From Clostridia bacterium (GTDB lineage: Bacteria > Bacillota > Clostridia > Christensenellales > CAG-1252), in contig JAFSWQ010000014.1 in the NCBI GenBank assembly GCA_017444385.1, forward strand, positions 149,435-213,434: 64,000 bases of DNA. Direction: 5' to 3'. Both the position numbers and the translations under genes were made by a program. The notes under the pieces were generated by a model. It saw only the letters and a program-made list of their open reading frames with translations, was not told where the DNA came from and searched no databases. Below are positions 15,626-24,508 of the stretch, one piece after another (position 1 is the first letter of the stretch; every line of letters begins with the position of its first letter).

Positions 15626-16615
15626 CTTTGAAACCTCTTCCATAAGGAAATCCGCGTACACCGCATACCCTTTAAGCGCGTCGTTAATGAACACGTGCGT
15701 CAACGCGCCTACGAGAGCGCCGTCCTGTAAGATGGGGCTTCCGCTCATTCCTCTTACTATACCGCCGCACTTTTCAAGCAATCTTTCGTCGGTTATCTTT
15801 ACGGTCATTCCTTTTTCGGCTTTCGCAGGCTGGAAATCGGCGCGTATTATCTCGACGTCGTAGTAGTCGGGTGTGTTTCCCTCTATCGTCATATAGACCT
15901 GCGCTTCCCCTAATTTAACGCGATACCTCGACTTAATCGGGACGAGCAAGGAAGAGTAAGACTCGATCATTTTGCCGTAAACGCCGTAATCGTCGTTTAT
16001 ATATATCTCGCCCATAGTAACGTCGGTAGTAGCGCCGTTCAATTGCCCCGGCTTACCCGTCGCCGACTTGCTGACGCCAAGCACTTTGCAAGGGGTTATT
16101 TTAGCTTGATATAACCTTGCGGGGACGCCGTCGAACGAGGTAGCGGCGTGACCTAAAGCGCAAAATCTTTTTTCTGCGGTCACGAATGAAAGGGTGCCTA
16201 CTCCCTCAACCGAAGTCGATAGATAAACGCCGAGTTTAACGTTGCCCTCTTTATCTCTCACGCCCTTCCCCGTTATCGTCCTCGTCTCGCCCGCATTGTA
16301 GACGAGAAGAGTGTTTTCGCCCTCTCTCACCGCCGCAGCGACTTCGAGCCGTGAGGAAACATCTTTGCCGTTCACTTTCAAAAGGATATCACCGTCTTTG
16401 AACTTGCCTTTAAACGGTGACGCTTCGCCGTTTGCCGCGTCTACTACGCCCTCGCCGTCTACGTACAAACCCTCGCCCAACGTAGAGAGCCCGACGGCAA
16501 TACCGCCCAAATAAACGTATTCTTCCTTTTCTTCCGCAAAAGCGGTCGCTGTCGACGAAAAGACGAACGCGATAACGAATATGACGATTACAAAAAATAT
16601 CCGCGATCTCTTCAA
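15620..16615 (-). CDS. spoIVB: SpoIVB serine peptidase (signals pro-sigma-K activation)
   Basis: 331 residues. An N-terminal signal anchor is followed by a PDZ domain (about 60-115, with GDILLKVNGKDV) and an S55 peptidase domain with the catalytic His in CALGHA (H156) and the serine in GMSGSP (291-294). SpoIVB is secreted from the forespore into the intermembrane space, where it cleaves SpoIVFA and so triggers pro-sigma-K processing in the mother cell. The start is a TTG at 16613-16615 with GGAGTAAAG upstream. It is shorter than the Bacillus protein (about 425). A sigma-G-like promoter lies at 16633-16662. It follows recN as in other spore formers, but spo0A, normally next, is absent. Confidence 0.94.
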   Translation of the reverse strand: MKRSRIFFVIVIFVIAFVFSSTATAFAEEKEEYVYLGGIAVGLSTLGEGLYVDGEGVVDAANGEASPFKGKFKDGDILLKVNGKDVSSRLEVAAAVREGENTLLVYNAGETRTITGKGVRDKEGNVKLGVYLSTSVEGVGTLSFVTAEKRFCALGHAATSFDGVPARLYQAKITPCKVLGVSKSATGKPGQLNGATTDVTMGEIYINDDYGVYGKMIESYSSLLVPIKSRYRVKLGEAQVYMTIEGNTPDYYDVEIIRADFQPAKAEKGMTVKITDERLLEKCGGIVRGMSGSPILQDGALVGALTHVFINDALKGYAVYADFLMEEVSKV

Positions 16616-16632
16616 AACTTTACTCCGTAAAT

Positions 16633-16662
16633 TATTTTGAGTAAAAACCGCGGATATATTCT
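16633..16662 (-). promoter_or_regulatory. sigma-G-like promoter for spoIVB
   Basis: Minus strand: AGAATA at 16657-16662, 17 nt, CAAAATA at 16633-16639; one mismatch in each box from TGAATA / CATAATA. The predicted start lies just before the ribosome site. Confidence 0.55.
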
Positions 16663-16789
16663 CTTTTTGGTTTTACAGTTTTTGGCTGTTTGATTTCGGT
16701 CGCGTGATGACCGTCATTTATTACGTATGAACGACGATAGTTACGAATAACGAGCGACCGCTTAACGAAACGTACTTAACGCTAATAGG

Positions 16790-18478
16790 TTATTTTTTTA
16801 CTTTCCCTTTATACTCGTTCGCTCTTTTTATCATTTCTTTCGCGTGTTCTTTGGCGGCGGCGGTATCCGCGCCCGCGAGACGAGCGACTTCTTTTATCTT
16901 ATCTTCTTCGGAAAGCAATACTACCGAAGTGTGCGTTTTACCGTCGGTCACGCTCTTGCTTATTAGGTAATGATTATCTGCGAACGATGCGAGTTGAGGA
17001 AGATGGGTGACCGCTATTACCTGCCTGCCTACGCTTATGTTATATAGTTTTTCGGCTACCGTTTCGGCGACTTTACCAGATATACCGGTGTCTATCTCGT
17101 CGAAAACCATAGCGTCGATACCTTCTAAATCCGCGGTTATGTTTTTGACCGCTAGCATAAATCTCGACATTTCGCCGCCCGAAGCGATTTTAGATAACGA
17201 CCTTAAAGGTTCGCCTACGTTGGGACTGATGAGGAATTCCACTTCGTCCACTCCGTTTTCGGTCAATGCGTCTTCGAAATCTTCGAAAGAGGGGAATTCG
17301 TTAAAGGACGCTTGGAAACGAGTGCCTTTCATCGCGAGGTCGTTCAATTCTTTTATTATCGCCTTCTCGAATTTCACAGCGGTTTCCCGCCTTTTGTCCG
17401 AAAGCGCCTTCGCCTTTTTATATAAGGAAGTAAGGCATTTGGATAGCTCGTTTTTCAAATCCTCTATCTTTTCATCCGCGCCCGTAAGTTCTTCGTATTC
17501 GGCTTCCGCTTCTTTTAAGAATTCCAAAACGTTTTCCACGCTACCGCCGTACTTGCGTTTAAGGGATTTTATCGCGTCCACTCTACGCTCTATTCGTTCG
17601 GCTTCGCGAGGGTCGTATTCGAAATCCTCGGCGTACGAAGAAAGGGTATCGCGGATGTCTTCGAGTTCGATCTTGGCTTCTTCCAAACGTCTTTCTATCT
17701 CTTCTATTCCGTCGTCGAATTTGGAAACGGGACGCAAACTTTGCAACGCTCTCGCTATCAAAACGCCGACGCCTATTTCGTCGCTGTCCAGCGCGTTATA
17801 CGCGCCGCTGACGCCCTCGACGAACTTCTCGGAATTGCGATACTTATCGCGCTTTTTGATAAGCTCGTCCTCTTCGTCAACCTTGGGATCGACCTTTTTG
17901 ATATCCTCTATCTGGAATTCCAATATTTCCTTTCTTCTCTCTCTGTAAGCGTCGTCGCCGAAATCTTCAAGCGCGGCGGAAAAACGCTTATATTCCGAAT
18001 ATGTAGAAAGATAGTCGGCTTTCACATTCTCTATATCGGGGTCGTATTTGTCGAGTAATTTCAAGTGAGCGGAAGTTTTCAAAAGCGATTGATGCTCGTG
18101 CTGACCTAAAATATCCACCGCTTGGGCGGTAAGCTTACGGAGCATTCCCAAACTGAAAACCTCGCCGTTTACCCTGACATCGTTTTTGCTCTCGGTCATC
18201 GTGCGTTTTACGATGATAACGTTGTCTCTTTCGATACCCAACTCGTCGAAGACGGGGGAATCTTCGTCCACCTCGAAAACCGCTTCGACCATAGCGGACT
18301 TTTCGCCGTAGCGTATCAAAGACTTGTCGGTTTTACCGCCCAAAACGAAAATAAGCGAGTCGATGACGAGGGATTTTCCAGCGCCGGTTTCGCCCGAAAG
18401 TACGTTAAGTCCCTCACCCAAAGTAACTTTACACTCTTCGAAAAGGGCTATATTTTTAATGTATAACGATCTAAGCAT
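16790..18478 (-). CDS. recN: DNA repair protein RecN
   Basis: 562 residues, the normal RecN length. It is an SMC-like ATPase: Walker A GETGAGKS near residues 29-36, a long coiled-coil middle (about 150-370) and the C-terminal ABC signature LSKIASGGEMSRFMLA followed by Walker B (AMVFDEIDTGISG). RecN gathers and holds broken DNA ends for recombinational repair. Its start overlaps the end of argR by 8 nt. The nadK-argR-recN-spoIVB order is the usual clostridial one. Confidence 0.95.
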   Translation of the reverse strand: MLRSLYIKNIALFEECKVTLGEGLNVLSGETGAGKSLVIDSLIFVLGGKTDKSLIRYGEKSAMVEAVFEVDEDSPVFDELGIERDNVIIVKRTMTESKNDVRVNGEVFSLGMLRKLTAQAVDILGQHEHQSLLKTSAHLKLLDKYDPDIENVKADYLSTYSEYKRFSAALEDFGDDAYRERRKEILEFQIEDIKKVDPKVDEEDELIKKRDKYRNSEKFVEGVSGAYNALDSDEIGVGVLIARALQSLRPVSKFDDGIEEIERRLEEAKIELEDIRDTLSSYAEDFEYDPREAERIERRVDAIKSLKRKYGGSVENVLEFLKEAEAEYEELTGADEKIEDLKNELSKCLTSLYKKAKALSDKRRETAVKFEKAIIKELNDLAMKGTRFQASFNEFPSFEDFEDALTENGVDEVEFLISPNVGEPLRSLSKIASGGEMSRFMLAVKNITADLEGIDAMVFDEIDTGISGKVAETVAEKLYNISVGRQVIAVTHLPQLASFADNHYLISKSVTDGKTHTSVVLLSEEDKIKEVARLAGADTAAAKEHAKEMIKRANEYKGKVKK

Positions 18479-18947
18479 CTTTATTCTTCAAAATTTCGTT
18501 CAACTGCGCCGCAAAGGTTTCGGCGGAAATTTCGTTCGCCATTATCACGAGAATGGTATCGTCGCCCGCTATCGAACCGAGTTTATCGTTTATATTGTAG
18601 GTCTCGTCGATAATCGCCGCCACCCCGTTAGCCGAGCCCGACTTGGTGTTGACAACGATAAAATTATTCACCGACGTGATCTTCTCTATCATTCCTTTCA
18701 ACAATTTAAGCTGGTTATCGTCGGCGGTAGCGGAATTATTAGACGGCATGATCGCATACCTAAACCCCTTTTTGCCGTCTGCTTCGTAGGGTATCTTGAC
18801 TAAATTCAATTCTTTGATATCCCTCGATACCGTCGCTTGCGTGGCTTTGTACTTGCCTTTAAGGAATTCTACGAGATCCTCTTGAGTTTCCACCACGTTG
18901 TTGCGGATAATTGACATTATTTCAGTTTGCCTATCGCTCTTTGACAT
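18471..18947 (-). CDS. argR: arginine repressor ArgR
   Basis: 158 residues. The N-terminal winged helix contains the family signature with ATQATVSRDIKELNL near 36-50; the C-terminal oligomerisation and arginine-binding domain has VVNTKSGSANGVAAIIDE and GTIAGDDTIL-type sequence (SIAGDDTILVI). ArgR is a hexameric, arginine-responsive regulator of arginine biosynthesis and catabolism. In this conserved cluster it sits between nadK and recN although its targets are elsewhere; no ARG box is obvious here. It overlaps the recN start by 8 nt. Confidence 0.94.
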   Translation of the reverse strand: MSKSDRQTEIMSIIRNNVVETQEDLVEFLKGKYKATQATVSRDIKELNLVKIPYEADGKKGFRYAIMPSNNSATADDNQLKLLKGMIEKITSVNNFIVVNTKSGSANGVAAIIDETYNINDKLGSIAGDDTILVIMANEISAETFAAQLNEILKNKDA

Positions 18948-18960
18948 TTTTCACCTCTTA

Positions 18961-19752
18961 CTATTTAGACCATTGCGCAAATTTTTCATGCAATTTCTTA
19001 TAAAAACCGCCTTTGGTAAGTTTAACGAATTTAACGCTTTTTTTCGATAACCCAACGGGGAATTCTATATTCTCCTTAAAATCAGCCACGCGTTCTCCGT
19101 CCACAACGACGCTCGCTCCCTTATCCGCCGAAGCCTTAACGGTCAAAATCGAACACTCGGGTAGTACCGTGGAACGAGAATACATCGAATGAGCGCATAT
19201 AGGCGTGAGAAGCAATGCTTTTAGCGTGGGCGCGAGAACGGGACCGCCCGCGGATAGCGAATAAGCGGTGGATCCTGTGGGCGTGCAAATCAATACGCCG
19301 TCGCCGTAAAAAGACGCAACGTACTCGCCTCTATCCTCAACGTAGACCTTTATGACGTTGAAAGCTTCGCCTCTTACCACGCATATCTCGTTTAACGCAA
19401 GATGGGTCTTACCGTCGATCTTCGCTTCGAGCAAACACCTGTATTCGAGTTCGTATTCGTTAGCGGCAAGTCGGGATATGACTTCGGGAAGATTAGCGTC
19501 CGCTTCAAGTTCGGCAAGGAAACCCACGCGCCCGGTATTGAACGCTACTACGGGGATATCCATTTCCACCGCCTTGTCTACGACGGTCAAAATACTACCG
19601 TCACCGCCGATGACGATTATCATATCGGTATCTTCCGCCATGTTGTCGAAGAAAGTCCAATTATGCCCCTGCTTTTCAAGTTCGGATTTGATCTTCTCGA
19701 AAACCCTGTCGCTGTTTTGTTTTGATACGTTTACGTACAATGCGAATTTCAT
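18961..19752 (-). CDS. nadK: NAD kinase
   Basis: 263 residues. The GGDGSIL motif near 50-56 and the NE-rich/ATP motif GVLICTPTGSTAYSLSAGGP define NAD kinase, which phosphorylates NAD to NADP using ATP or polyphosphate. The C-terminal beta domain ends with VVVDGERV. The ATG at 19750-19752 has no ribosome site: TAAAAT ends 6 nt before it, with TTGATT 17 nt further upstream, so the message is predicted to be leaderless. First gene of the nadK-argR-recN stretch. Confidence 0.94.
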   Translation of the reverse strand: MKFALYVNVSKQNSDRVFEKIKSELEKQGHNWTFFDNMAEDTDMIIVIGGDGSILTVVDKAVEMDIPVVAFNTGRVGFLAELEADANLPEVISRLAANEYELEYRCLLEAKIDGKTHLALNEICVVRGEAFNVIKVYVEDRGEYVASFYGDGVLICTPTGSTAYSLSAGGPVLAPTLKALLLTPICAHSMYSRSTVLPECSILTVKASADKGASVVVDGERVADFKENIEFPVGLSKKSVKFVKLTKGGFYKKLHEKFAQWSK

Positions 19753-19758
19753 ATTGAT

Positions 19759-19787
19759 ATTTTAACCGATTTTATGCAAATAATCAA
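19759..19787 (-). promoter_or_regulatory. sigma-A-type promoter giving a leaderless nadK mRNA
   Basis: Minus strand: TTGATT at 19782-19787, 17 nt, TAAAAT at 19759-19764; 6 nt to the ATG. Confidence 0.62.
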
Positions 19788-19857
19788 GTATTTTGCATAA
19801 ATATTTATAAAATATATTAGATTTTAGAATAAATATTAAAATATCGACAAAAGAGAG

Positions 19858-20571
19858 TCAATTTTTACCGAGGTATAACAGATATTCGATATTCTTGTTC
19901 TCAAAAAGTTTTCGAATGGAAGTCAAACCCAAAACGGCGAAACCCGAATCTTTGGCGAAAGCGGATATTCTATCGACAGCCTTCCTCGCCGTTTTTTCGT
20001 CTTTGACTATTCCGCTTTTAGTAAGCCCCGCTCTTCCCACCTCGAATTGAGGTTTGACGAGAAGTATAGCCTTGCCGCCCTTTTTCAATAACCGCTTTAC
20101 TTCGGGAATGACAAGGGATAACGATATAAAGCTAAGGTCTGCGGTAACGGTGTCGGCGAGCTCGGCGGGTAACCCCGTATCTCTCGCGTTGGTCTTATCC
20201 ACTACGACCACCCTTTCGTCCTTTTGCATCTCTTTGGGCAAGGCGCAAACGCCGATATCCACCGCGTAGACTTTTTCCGCGCCCGCTCTTAATAAAACGT
20301 CGGTAAAACCGCCGTTACTCGCGCCTAAATCCACGCATACGCCCAAAGAGTCGACGGTGAATTCTTCGAGAGCGTAAGCAAGTTTAAGTCCCCCTAAACT
20401 CGCGTAAGATATAACGTCGTTCACCTCTATTTCGTCGGCGTCGTCCACGTCTAAAGAGGGTTTTTCAATCTTTTTCCCGTTGACTTTAACGCCTCCTAAC
20501 TTGATAAGATTGACCGCTCTCGTTCGAGAATTGACGAAACCTTTTTCAAAAAGATAGAGATCAATCCTCAT
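19858..20571 (-). CDS. tlyA: TlyA family rRNA (cytidine-2'-O)-methyltransferase / hemolysin A
   Basis: 237 residues. An N-terminal S4 RNA-binding domain (about 1-60, MRIDLYLFEKGFVNSRTRA) is followed by an FtsJ-type SAM methyltransferase domain with motif I DLGASNGGFTDVLL and the later LVKPQFEVGR. TlyA methylates 2'-OH groups of 16S and, in some species, 23S rRNA, affecting capreomycin sensitivity. It is a little shorter than the usual ~270 residues, mostly at the C-terminus. It overlaps the dxs end by 11 nt, as expected for the xseB-dxs-tlyA cluster. Confidence 0.92.
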   Translation of the reverse strand: MRIDLYLFEKGFVNSRTRAVNLIKLGGVKVNGKKIEKPSLDVDDADEIEVNDVISYASLGGLKLAYALEEFTVDSLGVCVDLGASNGGFTDVLLRAGAEKVYAVDIGVCALPKEMQKDERVVVVDKTNARDTGLPAELADTVTADLSFISLSLVIPEVKRLLKKGGKAILLVKPQFEVGRAGLTKSGIVKDEKTARKAVDRISAFAKDSGFAVLGLTSIRKLFENKNIEYLLYLGKN

Positions 20572-22225
20572 AATCTTCCTTTATTTTTTCAACGATACGC
20601 CCGACCGAAAGACCTTGGTCAAAAAGTATCTCTTCTAAAGCGCCGTGAGCCACAGTTTTAGTGAGACCGAAAGAGCCTTTTAACTTGACGAAAGAGGATA
20701 AGTACGCTGCGAAACCATTCTGCGTATAGCCCTCTTCGAAAGTGTAAACGTCCTTATCGCCGAAATCGAATTCGTCCATATGGCGAGGGGATCTTACGTT
20801 CAAAACGTCGCAAGCTATTCCCGATAATTCCAATATCTCGGATACTTGCGAGGATATTTTCACCGCCAAAGCGCCGAGCGCCGCGATAATGACTTTCGAA
20901 CCCGCCTTTTTAACGACGTATTGTTGATTGGGTTTTTGGAAATCGCTTTCCATCGAATAGAATTGTTTCGGGAGGACTATCGCCAAAGGTGAATCGTAAG
21001 AGGAAGACCATTCCACCATTTTTTCGTATTCCTCTATTCCCGACGGATAAAGCAATTCCAATTCGGGATTAGCGGCGAAAGAGGGATAAGCGTAAACGCC
21101 TTGGTGAGTCTCTCCGTCGTTATTGACAAGCCCCGCCCTGTTCGCTATAAAGGTTATGGGCAAGTTTTTCGCTTCGATAAGAATTTGGTCTTGCGCTCTC
21201 GTGAAGAAGGTGGCGTATATGACGACGTAAGGTTTCATCCCCGCCCTTGCGAGCGCGCAGGCGAAACTTACCGCGAAACCTTCCGCTATGCCTGCGTCGA
21301 AGAACCTATCAGGGAATCTTCGAGCGAATTCAGCTAACCCGTTACCGTCTTTCATACCAGCGGTAACGACCGCTACTTTATCGTTTTTCTCGGCGAGCGT
21401 TACGAGCGCGTCGCCCAAACGATCGGAAAAACTTTCGCCGCCGCCTACCGTATGTTTGGATACGGGATCCTCTTCCGCGAGCGCGTAGCCTTTTCCTTTT
21501 ATCGTCTTGACGTGTACGAGAACGTTACCATCATAATTTTTAGCAAGGCGGAACGCCTCGACAAGCGAACGGATATCGTGACCGTCCACCCTTCCTATAT
21601 AAGCGAGGCCGAGGTCAGCAAGTTTTTCTTCGTCTATTTTGCCGTCAAACCCTTTATCGAAAGAGAGGAAACGACGGGTAAACGCGCCGTCGGCGGGGGA
21701 TATGGAAAAGTCGTTTTCGTTAAAAACGATTATTTGTTTTGGATAAAGGCAAACGTTGTTCAAGGCTTCGAGCGTGTGCCCGTTGCCCATCGCTCCGTCG
21801 CCTAAAATCGTAACGTTTTCACGTTTTACGCCCATCGCCTTATCCGCGGCGGCATAGCCGCAAGCCTCGGGCAAAGCCGTACCTGCGTGACCTGCCACAA
21901 GTTTATCGTAAACGCTTTCCTTGGGATCGGGAAAGCCGCTTATTCCCTTGGTCAAACGCAGCCCGTCGAAACGGTCGCGCCTATCGGTCAGTATTTTATA
22001 GGCGTAACATTGATGCCCTATGTCGAAAAGAATCCTGTCTTGCAGCGCGTCGAAAACCGAAAGTAACGCGGTGGTCAATTCCACTACGCCCAAGTTGGAC
22101 GCAAGATGCCCGCCGTTACGCAAGGTCGTCAGGATTATTCTGTCTCTCACCTCTTTCGCAACCGCTTCAAGAGAGGCTGCGTCGAGAGTGGACAGGTCTT
22201 TCGGCAAGTTCAATTCGTCAAGCAT
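20561..22225 (-). CDS. dxs: 1-deoxy-D-xylulose-5-phosphate synthase
   Basis: 554 residues, about 60 fewer than most DXS proteins, with the shortening spread through the loops. Domains in order: thiamine-diphosphate binding (GDGAMGNGHTLEALNN near 140-155, after AGHAGTALPEACGYA), pyrimidine-binding (DAGIAEGFAVSFACALA) and a C-terminal transketolase domain. It condenses pyruvate with glyceraldehyde 3-phosphate, the first step of the MEP isoprenoid pathway. The start follows the xseB stop after 1 nt. An ispA prenyl synthase gene, normally between xseB and dxs in Clostridia, is missing. Confidence 0.93.
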   Translation of the reverse strand: MLDELNLPKDLSTLDAASLEAVAKEVRDRIILTTLRNGGHLASNLGVVELTTALLSVFDALQDRILFDIGHQCYAYKILTDRRDRFDGLRLTKGISGFPDPKESVYDKLVAGHAGTALPEACGYAAADKAMGVKRENVTILGDGAMGNGHTLEALNNVCLYPKQIIVFNENDFSISPADGAFTRRFLSFDKGFDGKIDEEKLADLGLAYIGRVDGHDIRSLVEAFRLAKNYDGNVLVHVKTIKGKGYALAEEDPVSKHTVGGGESFSDRLGDALVTLAEKNDKVAVVTAGMKDGNGLAEFARRFPDRFFDAGIAEGFAVSFACALARAGMKPYVVIYATFFTRAQDQILIEAKNLPITFIANRAGLVNNDGETHQGVYAYPSFAANPELELLYPSGIEEYEKMVEWSSSYDSPLAIVLPKQFYSMESDFQKPNQQYVVKKAGSKVIIAALGALAVKISSQVSEILELSGIACDVLNVRSPRHMDEFDFGDKDVYTFEEGYTQNGFAAYLSSFVKLKGSFGLTKTVAHGALEEILFDQGLSVGRIVEKIKEDYED

Positions 22226-22226
22226 A

Positions 22227-22445
22227 TCATTCCTCTTCCACTTTCAATTCGGTTTGAGTTATCTCATCCAATTTCTTTTGCAAAAGCATAACTTTGCCTT
22301 TCGATTCAGTCAGTAGATCGAGGCACTCTTTGCCCAAAACTATACCTTTGTCGAAAAGCGCGATGCCTTCGTCAAGAGTGGTGTTCGCGTCGTCGAGTTT
22401 GGCGACGGTCTCTTCAAGTTGTTTCAGTAATTGCTCGAATTCCAT
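22227..22445 (-). CDS. xseB: exodeoxyribonuclease VII small subunit
   Basis: 72 residues. The pattern MEFEQLLKQLEETVAKLDD followed by TTLDEGIALFDKGIVL is the XseB helical hairpin. Several copies bind one XseA to form exonuclease VII, which degrades single-stranded DNA from both ends. It is packed between xseA and dxs with 1-nt gaps on each side, so it is translated as part of the same operon. Residues 60-72 are acidic, as usual. Confidence 0.93.
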   Translation of the reverse strand: MEFEQLLKQLEETVAKLDDANTTLDEGIALFDKGIVLGKECLDLLTESKGKVMLLQKKLDEITQTELKVEEE

Positions 22446-22446
22446 A

Positions 22447-23634
22447 TTATCCCTTCTTTACGTTTATTTCTTTTACCGTGGCGACGATAGAGCCTTGCAA
22501 CGCTCTTACGGTCAACTCGTCGCCTATTTTTATCTCGTTGAAATCAAGGCTCTTCCCCTTGTTCCATACCCTAAAATAGCCGTTTTTGAGTAGTTTGGTA
22601 GGGTTTGCGGCGTTTAAAAGATCGAGAGTCTTTTCAAGCCTTCTCTCTTTTGACAAAAGCAGCGACTCGGTCTTCGACGACAGTTTTTCTAAAACCATAC
22701 GCGTTTTACTTTCAGCATTATCGAATTTTCTCAACGATTTGTCTTTGAGCGCTTCGATATCCGTCTTTACCCTTTTCGTATATTTTTCTTCCAATTTCAC
22801 AAGGGAAGAATTCAATAAATACAATTCCGCTTTTACGCCCCTCACGAATTCGTCCACGTTGATAGCGACGAGTTCTGCCGCCGCGGTAGGCGTAGCCGCT
22901 CTCGCGTCCGCAACGAAATCGGATATAGAAAAGTCGGTCTCGTGCCCTACCGCCGAAACTATCGGGGTATCGAGGTCGGCAATACAGCGAGCGAGCCCCT
23001 CGTCGTTAAACGGCATAAGGTCTTCGAAAGAGCCGCCGCCTCGAGCCAAAACGAGACAGTCGTAGCCCAACGCGTCCACTGTCTTCAAAGCGTTTATCAT
23101 ATCGTTCGCCGCAGATTCGCCCTGCACCCTAACGTCGTAAACGTGGATATCGAGCAGTTTGTTTTTATTCCTTACCGTCATTACGATATCGCGTATGACC
23201 GCGCCGGTCGCCGAAGTAACGACGCATATTTTCTTACAAAAAGGCGGTATCGCTTTTTTACGCGACCTATCGAACAAGCCTTCCCGTTCTAATTTTTTTT
23301 TGAGCTGCTCGAGTTTTACGTGTAACGCGCCCTTTCCTACGGGTTGTATTACGTTTACGTTCAACGATAGTTTACCGTTTTTTGCGTAGAAATCGACGTA
23401 GCCGCTAACAATGACCGCTTCCCCGTCCTTGGTAGGATTGTAAGTTTTTTTCGCGTAAAAAAGATTGCAGGCTATCTGCGCGGATTCGTCCTTTAAGGTA
23501 AAATACGCGTGAGCGCCCGAATACTTGAAAGAGGATATTTCGCCGTAGACTACGACGTTTTGCAACCCTCTCTCGCCCGCAATCGCGTTATGAACGACAG
23601 CGTTTAATTGACTTACCGATATAGCGTTATCCAT
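22447..23634 (-). CDS. xseA: exodeoxyribonuclease VII large subunit
   Basis: 395 residues. An N-terminal OB-fold domain (VVVYGEISSFKYSGAHAYFTLKD near 23-45) is followed by the catalytic domain with CVVTSATGAVIRDI, LARGGGSFEDLMPFND and VGHETDFSISDFVAD, the XseA signature blocks, and then a coiled-coil region where XseB binds. The protein degrades single-stranded DNA to oligonucleotides. It overlaps nusB by 8 nt. It belongs to the operon that starts at asp23. Confidence 0.94.
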   Translation of the reverse strand: MDNAISVSQLNAVVHNAIAGERGLQNVVVYGEISSFKYSGAHAYFTLKDESAQIACNLFYAKKTYNPTKDGEAVIVSGYVDFYAKNGKLSLNVNVIQPVGKGALHVKLEQLKKKLEREGLFDRSRKKAIPPFCKKICVVTSATGAVIRDIVMTVRNKNKLLDIHVYDVRVQGESAANDMINALKTVDALGYDCLVLARGGGSFEDLMPFNDEGLARCIADLDTPIVSAVGHETDFSISDFVADARAATPTAAAELVAINVDEFVRGVKAELYLLNSSLVKLEEKYTKRVKTDIEALKDKSLRKFDNAESKTRMVLEKLSSKTESLLLSKERRLEKTLDLLNAANPTKLLKNGYFRVWNKGKSLDFNEIKIGDELTVRALQGSIVATVKEINVKKG

Positions 23635-24031
23635 TGAACTTCTTGTTCAAAGCCGCAAGCGTGCCGTTAACGAACCCCGTCGTACTCTCCCCGCCGAACT
23701 CTTTGGCGAGGTTTATCGCTTCGCTTATAGCAACGCCCTTGGGTACGTCGGGAGCGTATTTCAATTCGAACGCGCCGTATACGAGCGCGACGTAGACCGC
23801 TTTATCCAGTCTTTCGACCGTAGAATAACCGACCACCGCGTTCATTACGTCCGCCGTCAACTCGTCGTACTTTTCAACGATTCCGCGCACGGTCTTGCCG
23901 ATATACTCGACGTCCGCGTCGGTAAGGTTAGCCGAATTACAAAGCATTTCCTCGGTTTTCTCATTCAAAACCTTATTGAACGAATATTCGAATACAAGTT
24001 TATATACGGATTCTCTCGCTTCCCTTCTCAT
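23627..24031 (-). CDS. nusB: transcription antitermination factor NusB
   Basis: 134 residues, all helical. The N-terminus REARESVYKLVFEYSF and the C-terminal block AINLAKEFGGESTTGFVNGTL are the family signatures (KxxGxxxSxxFVNGIL). NusB, with NusE (S10), binds boxA RNA in the antitermination complex on rRNA operons. It overlaps asp23 by 4 nt (ATGA) and xseA by 8 nt. Confidence 0.93.
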   Translation of the reverse strand: MRREARESVYKLVFEYSFNKVLNEKTEEMLCNSANLTDADVEYIGKTVRGIVEKYDELTADVMNAVVGYSTVERLDKAVYVALVYGAFELKYAPDVPKGVAISEAINLAKEFGGESTTGFVNGTLAALNKKFNG

Positions 24032-24351
24032 TTGAATACCACTCCTACGACGTTGATATTTACCGCTTTTACTTTATAAGGGGTAGCGGCTTCCACTTTC
24101 TCTATGACCGCGCTTTGGATCCTGTACGCGAGATCGGGTATTTTATATCCGTAATACGCTTTGAAACTGACGTCGATCATAGCGTCCTTTTTCTCGGTCA
24201 AAGTCACCTGCACGCTGTTGCCCTGCGACTTGAAAAAACGCCCTACGACGCCGGTATCTATCGACAGGTCGGCAACGCCGTCGATTTGCGCGACGGTCGA
24301 AGCGGTCAACGAAGATATAATATTTTCATATTTTTCTATTTCGGAAGGCAT
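24028..24351 (-). CDS. Asp23/YloU family envelope stress protein
   Basis: 107 residues of the Asp23/Gls24 family: the centre IDVSFKAYYGYKIPDLAYRIQSAVIEKVE matches the conserved Y(G)xxIPxla..iQ..V...ve pattern (shown here only in outline at residues 60-88). These proteins lie under the membrane and are linked to envelope homeostasis; in sporulating clostridia a copy regularly stands between spoIIIAH and nusB. AGAGGAG precedes the start. The operon promoter is at 24395-24423. Confidence 0.9.
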   Translation of the reverse strand: MPSEIEKYENIISSLTASTVAQIDGVADLSIDTGVVGRFFKSQGNSVQVTLTEKKDAMIDVSFKAYYGYKIPDLAYRIQSAVIEKVEAATPYKVKAVNINVVGVVFK

Positions 24352-24394
24352 AAAGAACTCCTCTAACGATATTTGCGGATTTTACCGCTTATAT

Positions 24395-24423
24395 AGTATA
24401 ACATAAAAATATAAAAAAAACAA
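24395..24423 (-). promoter_or_regulatory. sigma-A promoter for the asp23-nusB-xse-dxs-tlyA operon
   Basis: Minus strand: TTGTTT at 24418-24423, 17 nt, TATACT at 24395-24400, with an extending TG one base before the -10. Confidence 0.65.
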
Positions 24424-24450
24424 TTATAAAACTATAAGTTGAGAGTCAAT

Positions 24451-24489
24451 AAAATAAAAAGAAACCGTCGAAACGAGAGTTTCAACGGT
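24451..24489 (-). terminator. Rho-independent terminator after the spoIIIA operon
   Basis: Minus-strand 11-bp stem (arms 24479-24489 and 24464-24474, one U-G), GAGA/TCTC loop, then TTCTTTTTATTTT. It separates spoIIIAH from the asp23 operon. Confidence 0.85.
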
Positions 24490-24508
24490 CGTATAGGTTA
24501 GAAGGACG

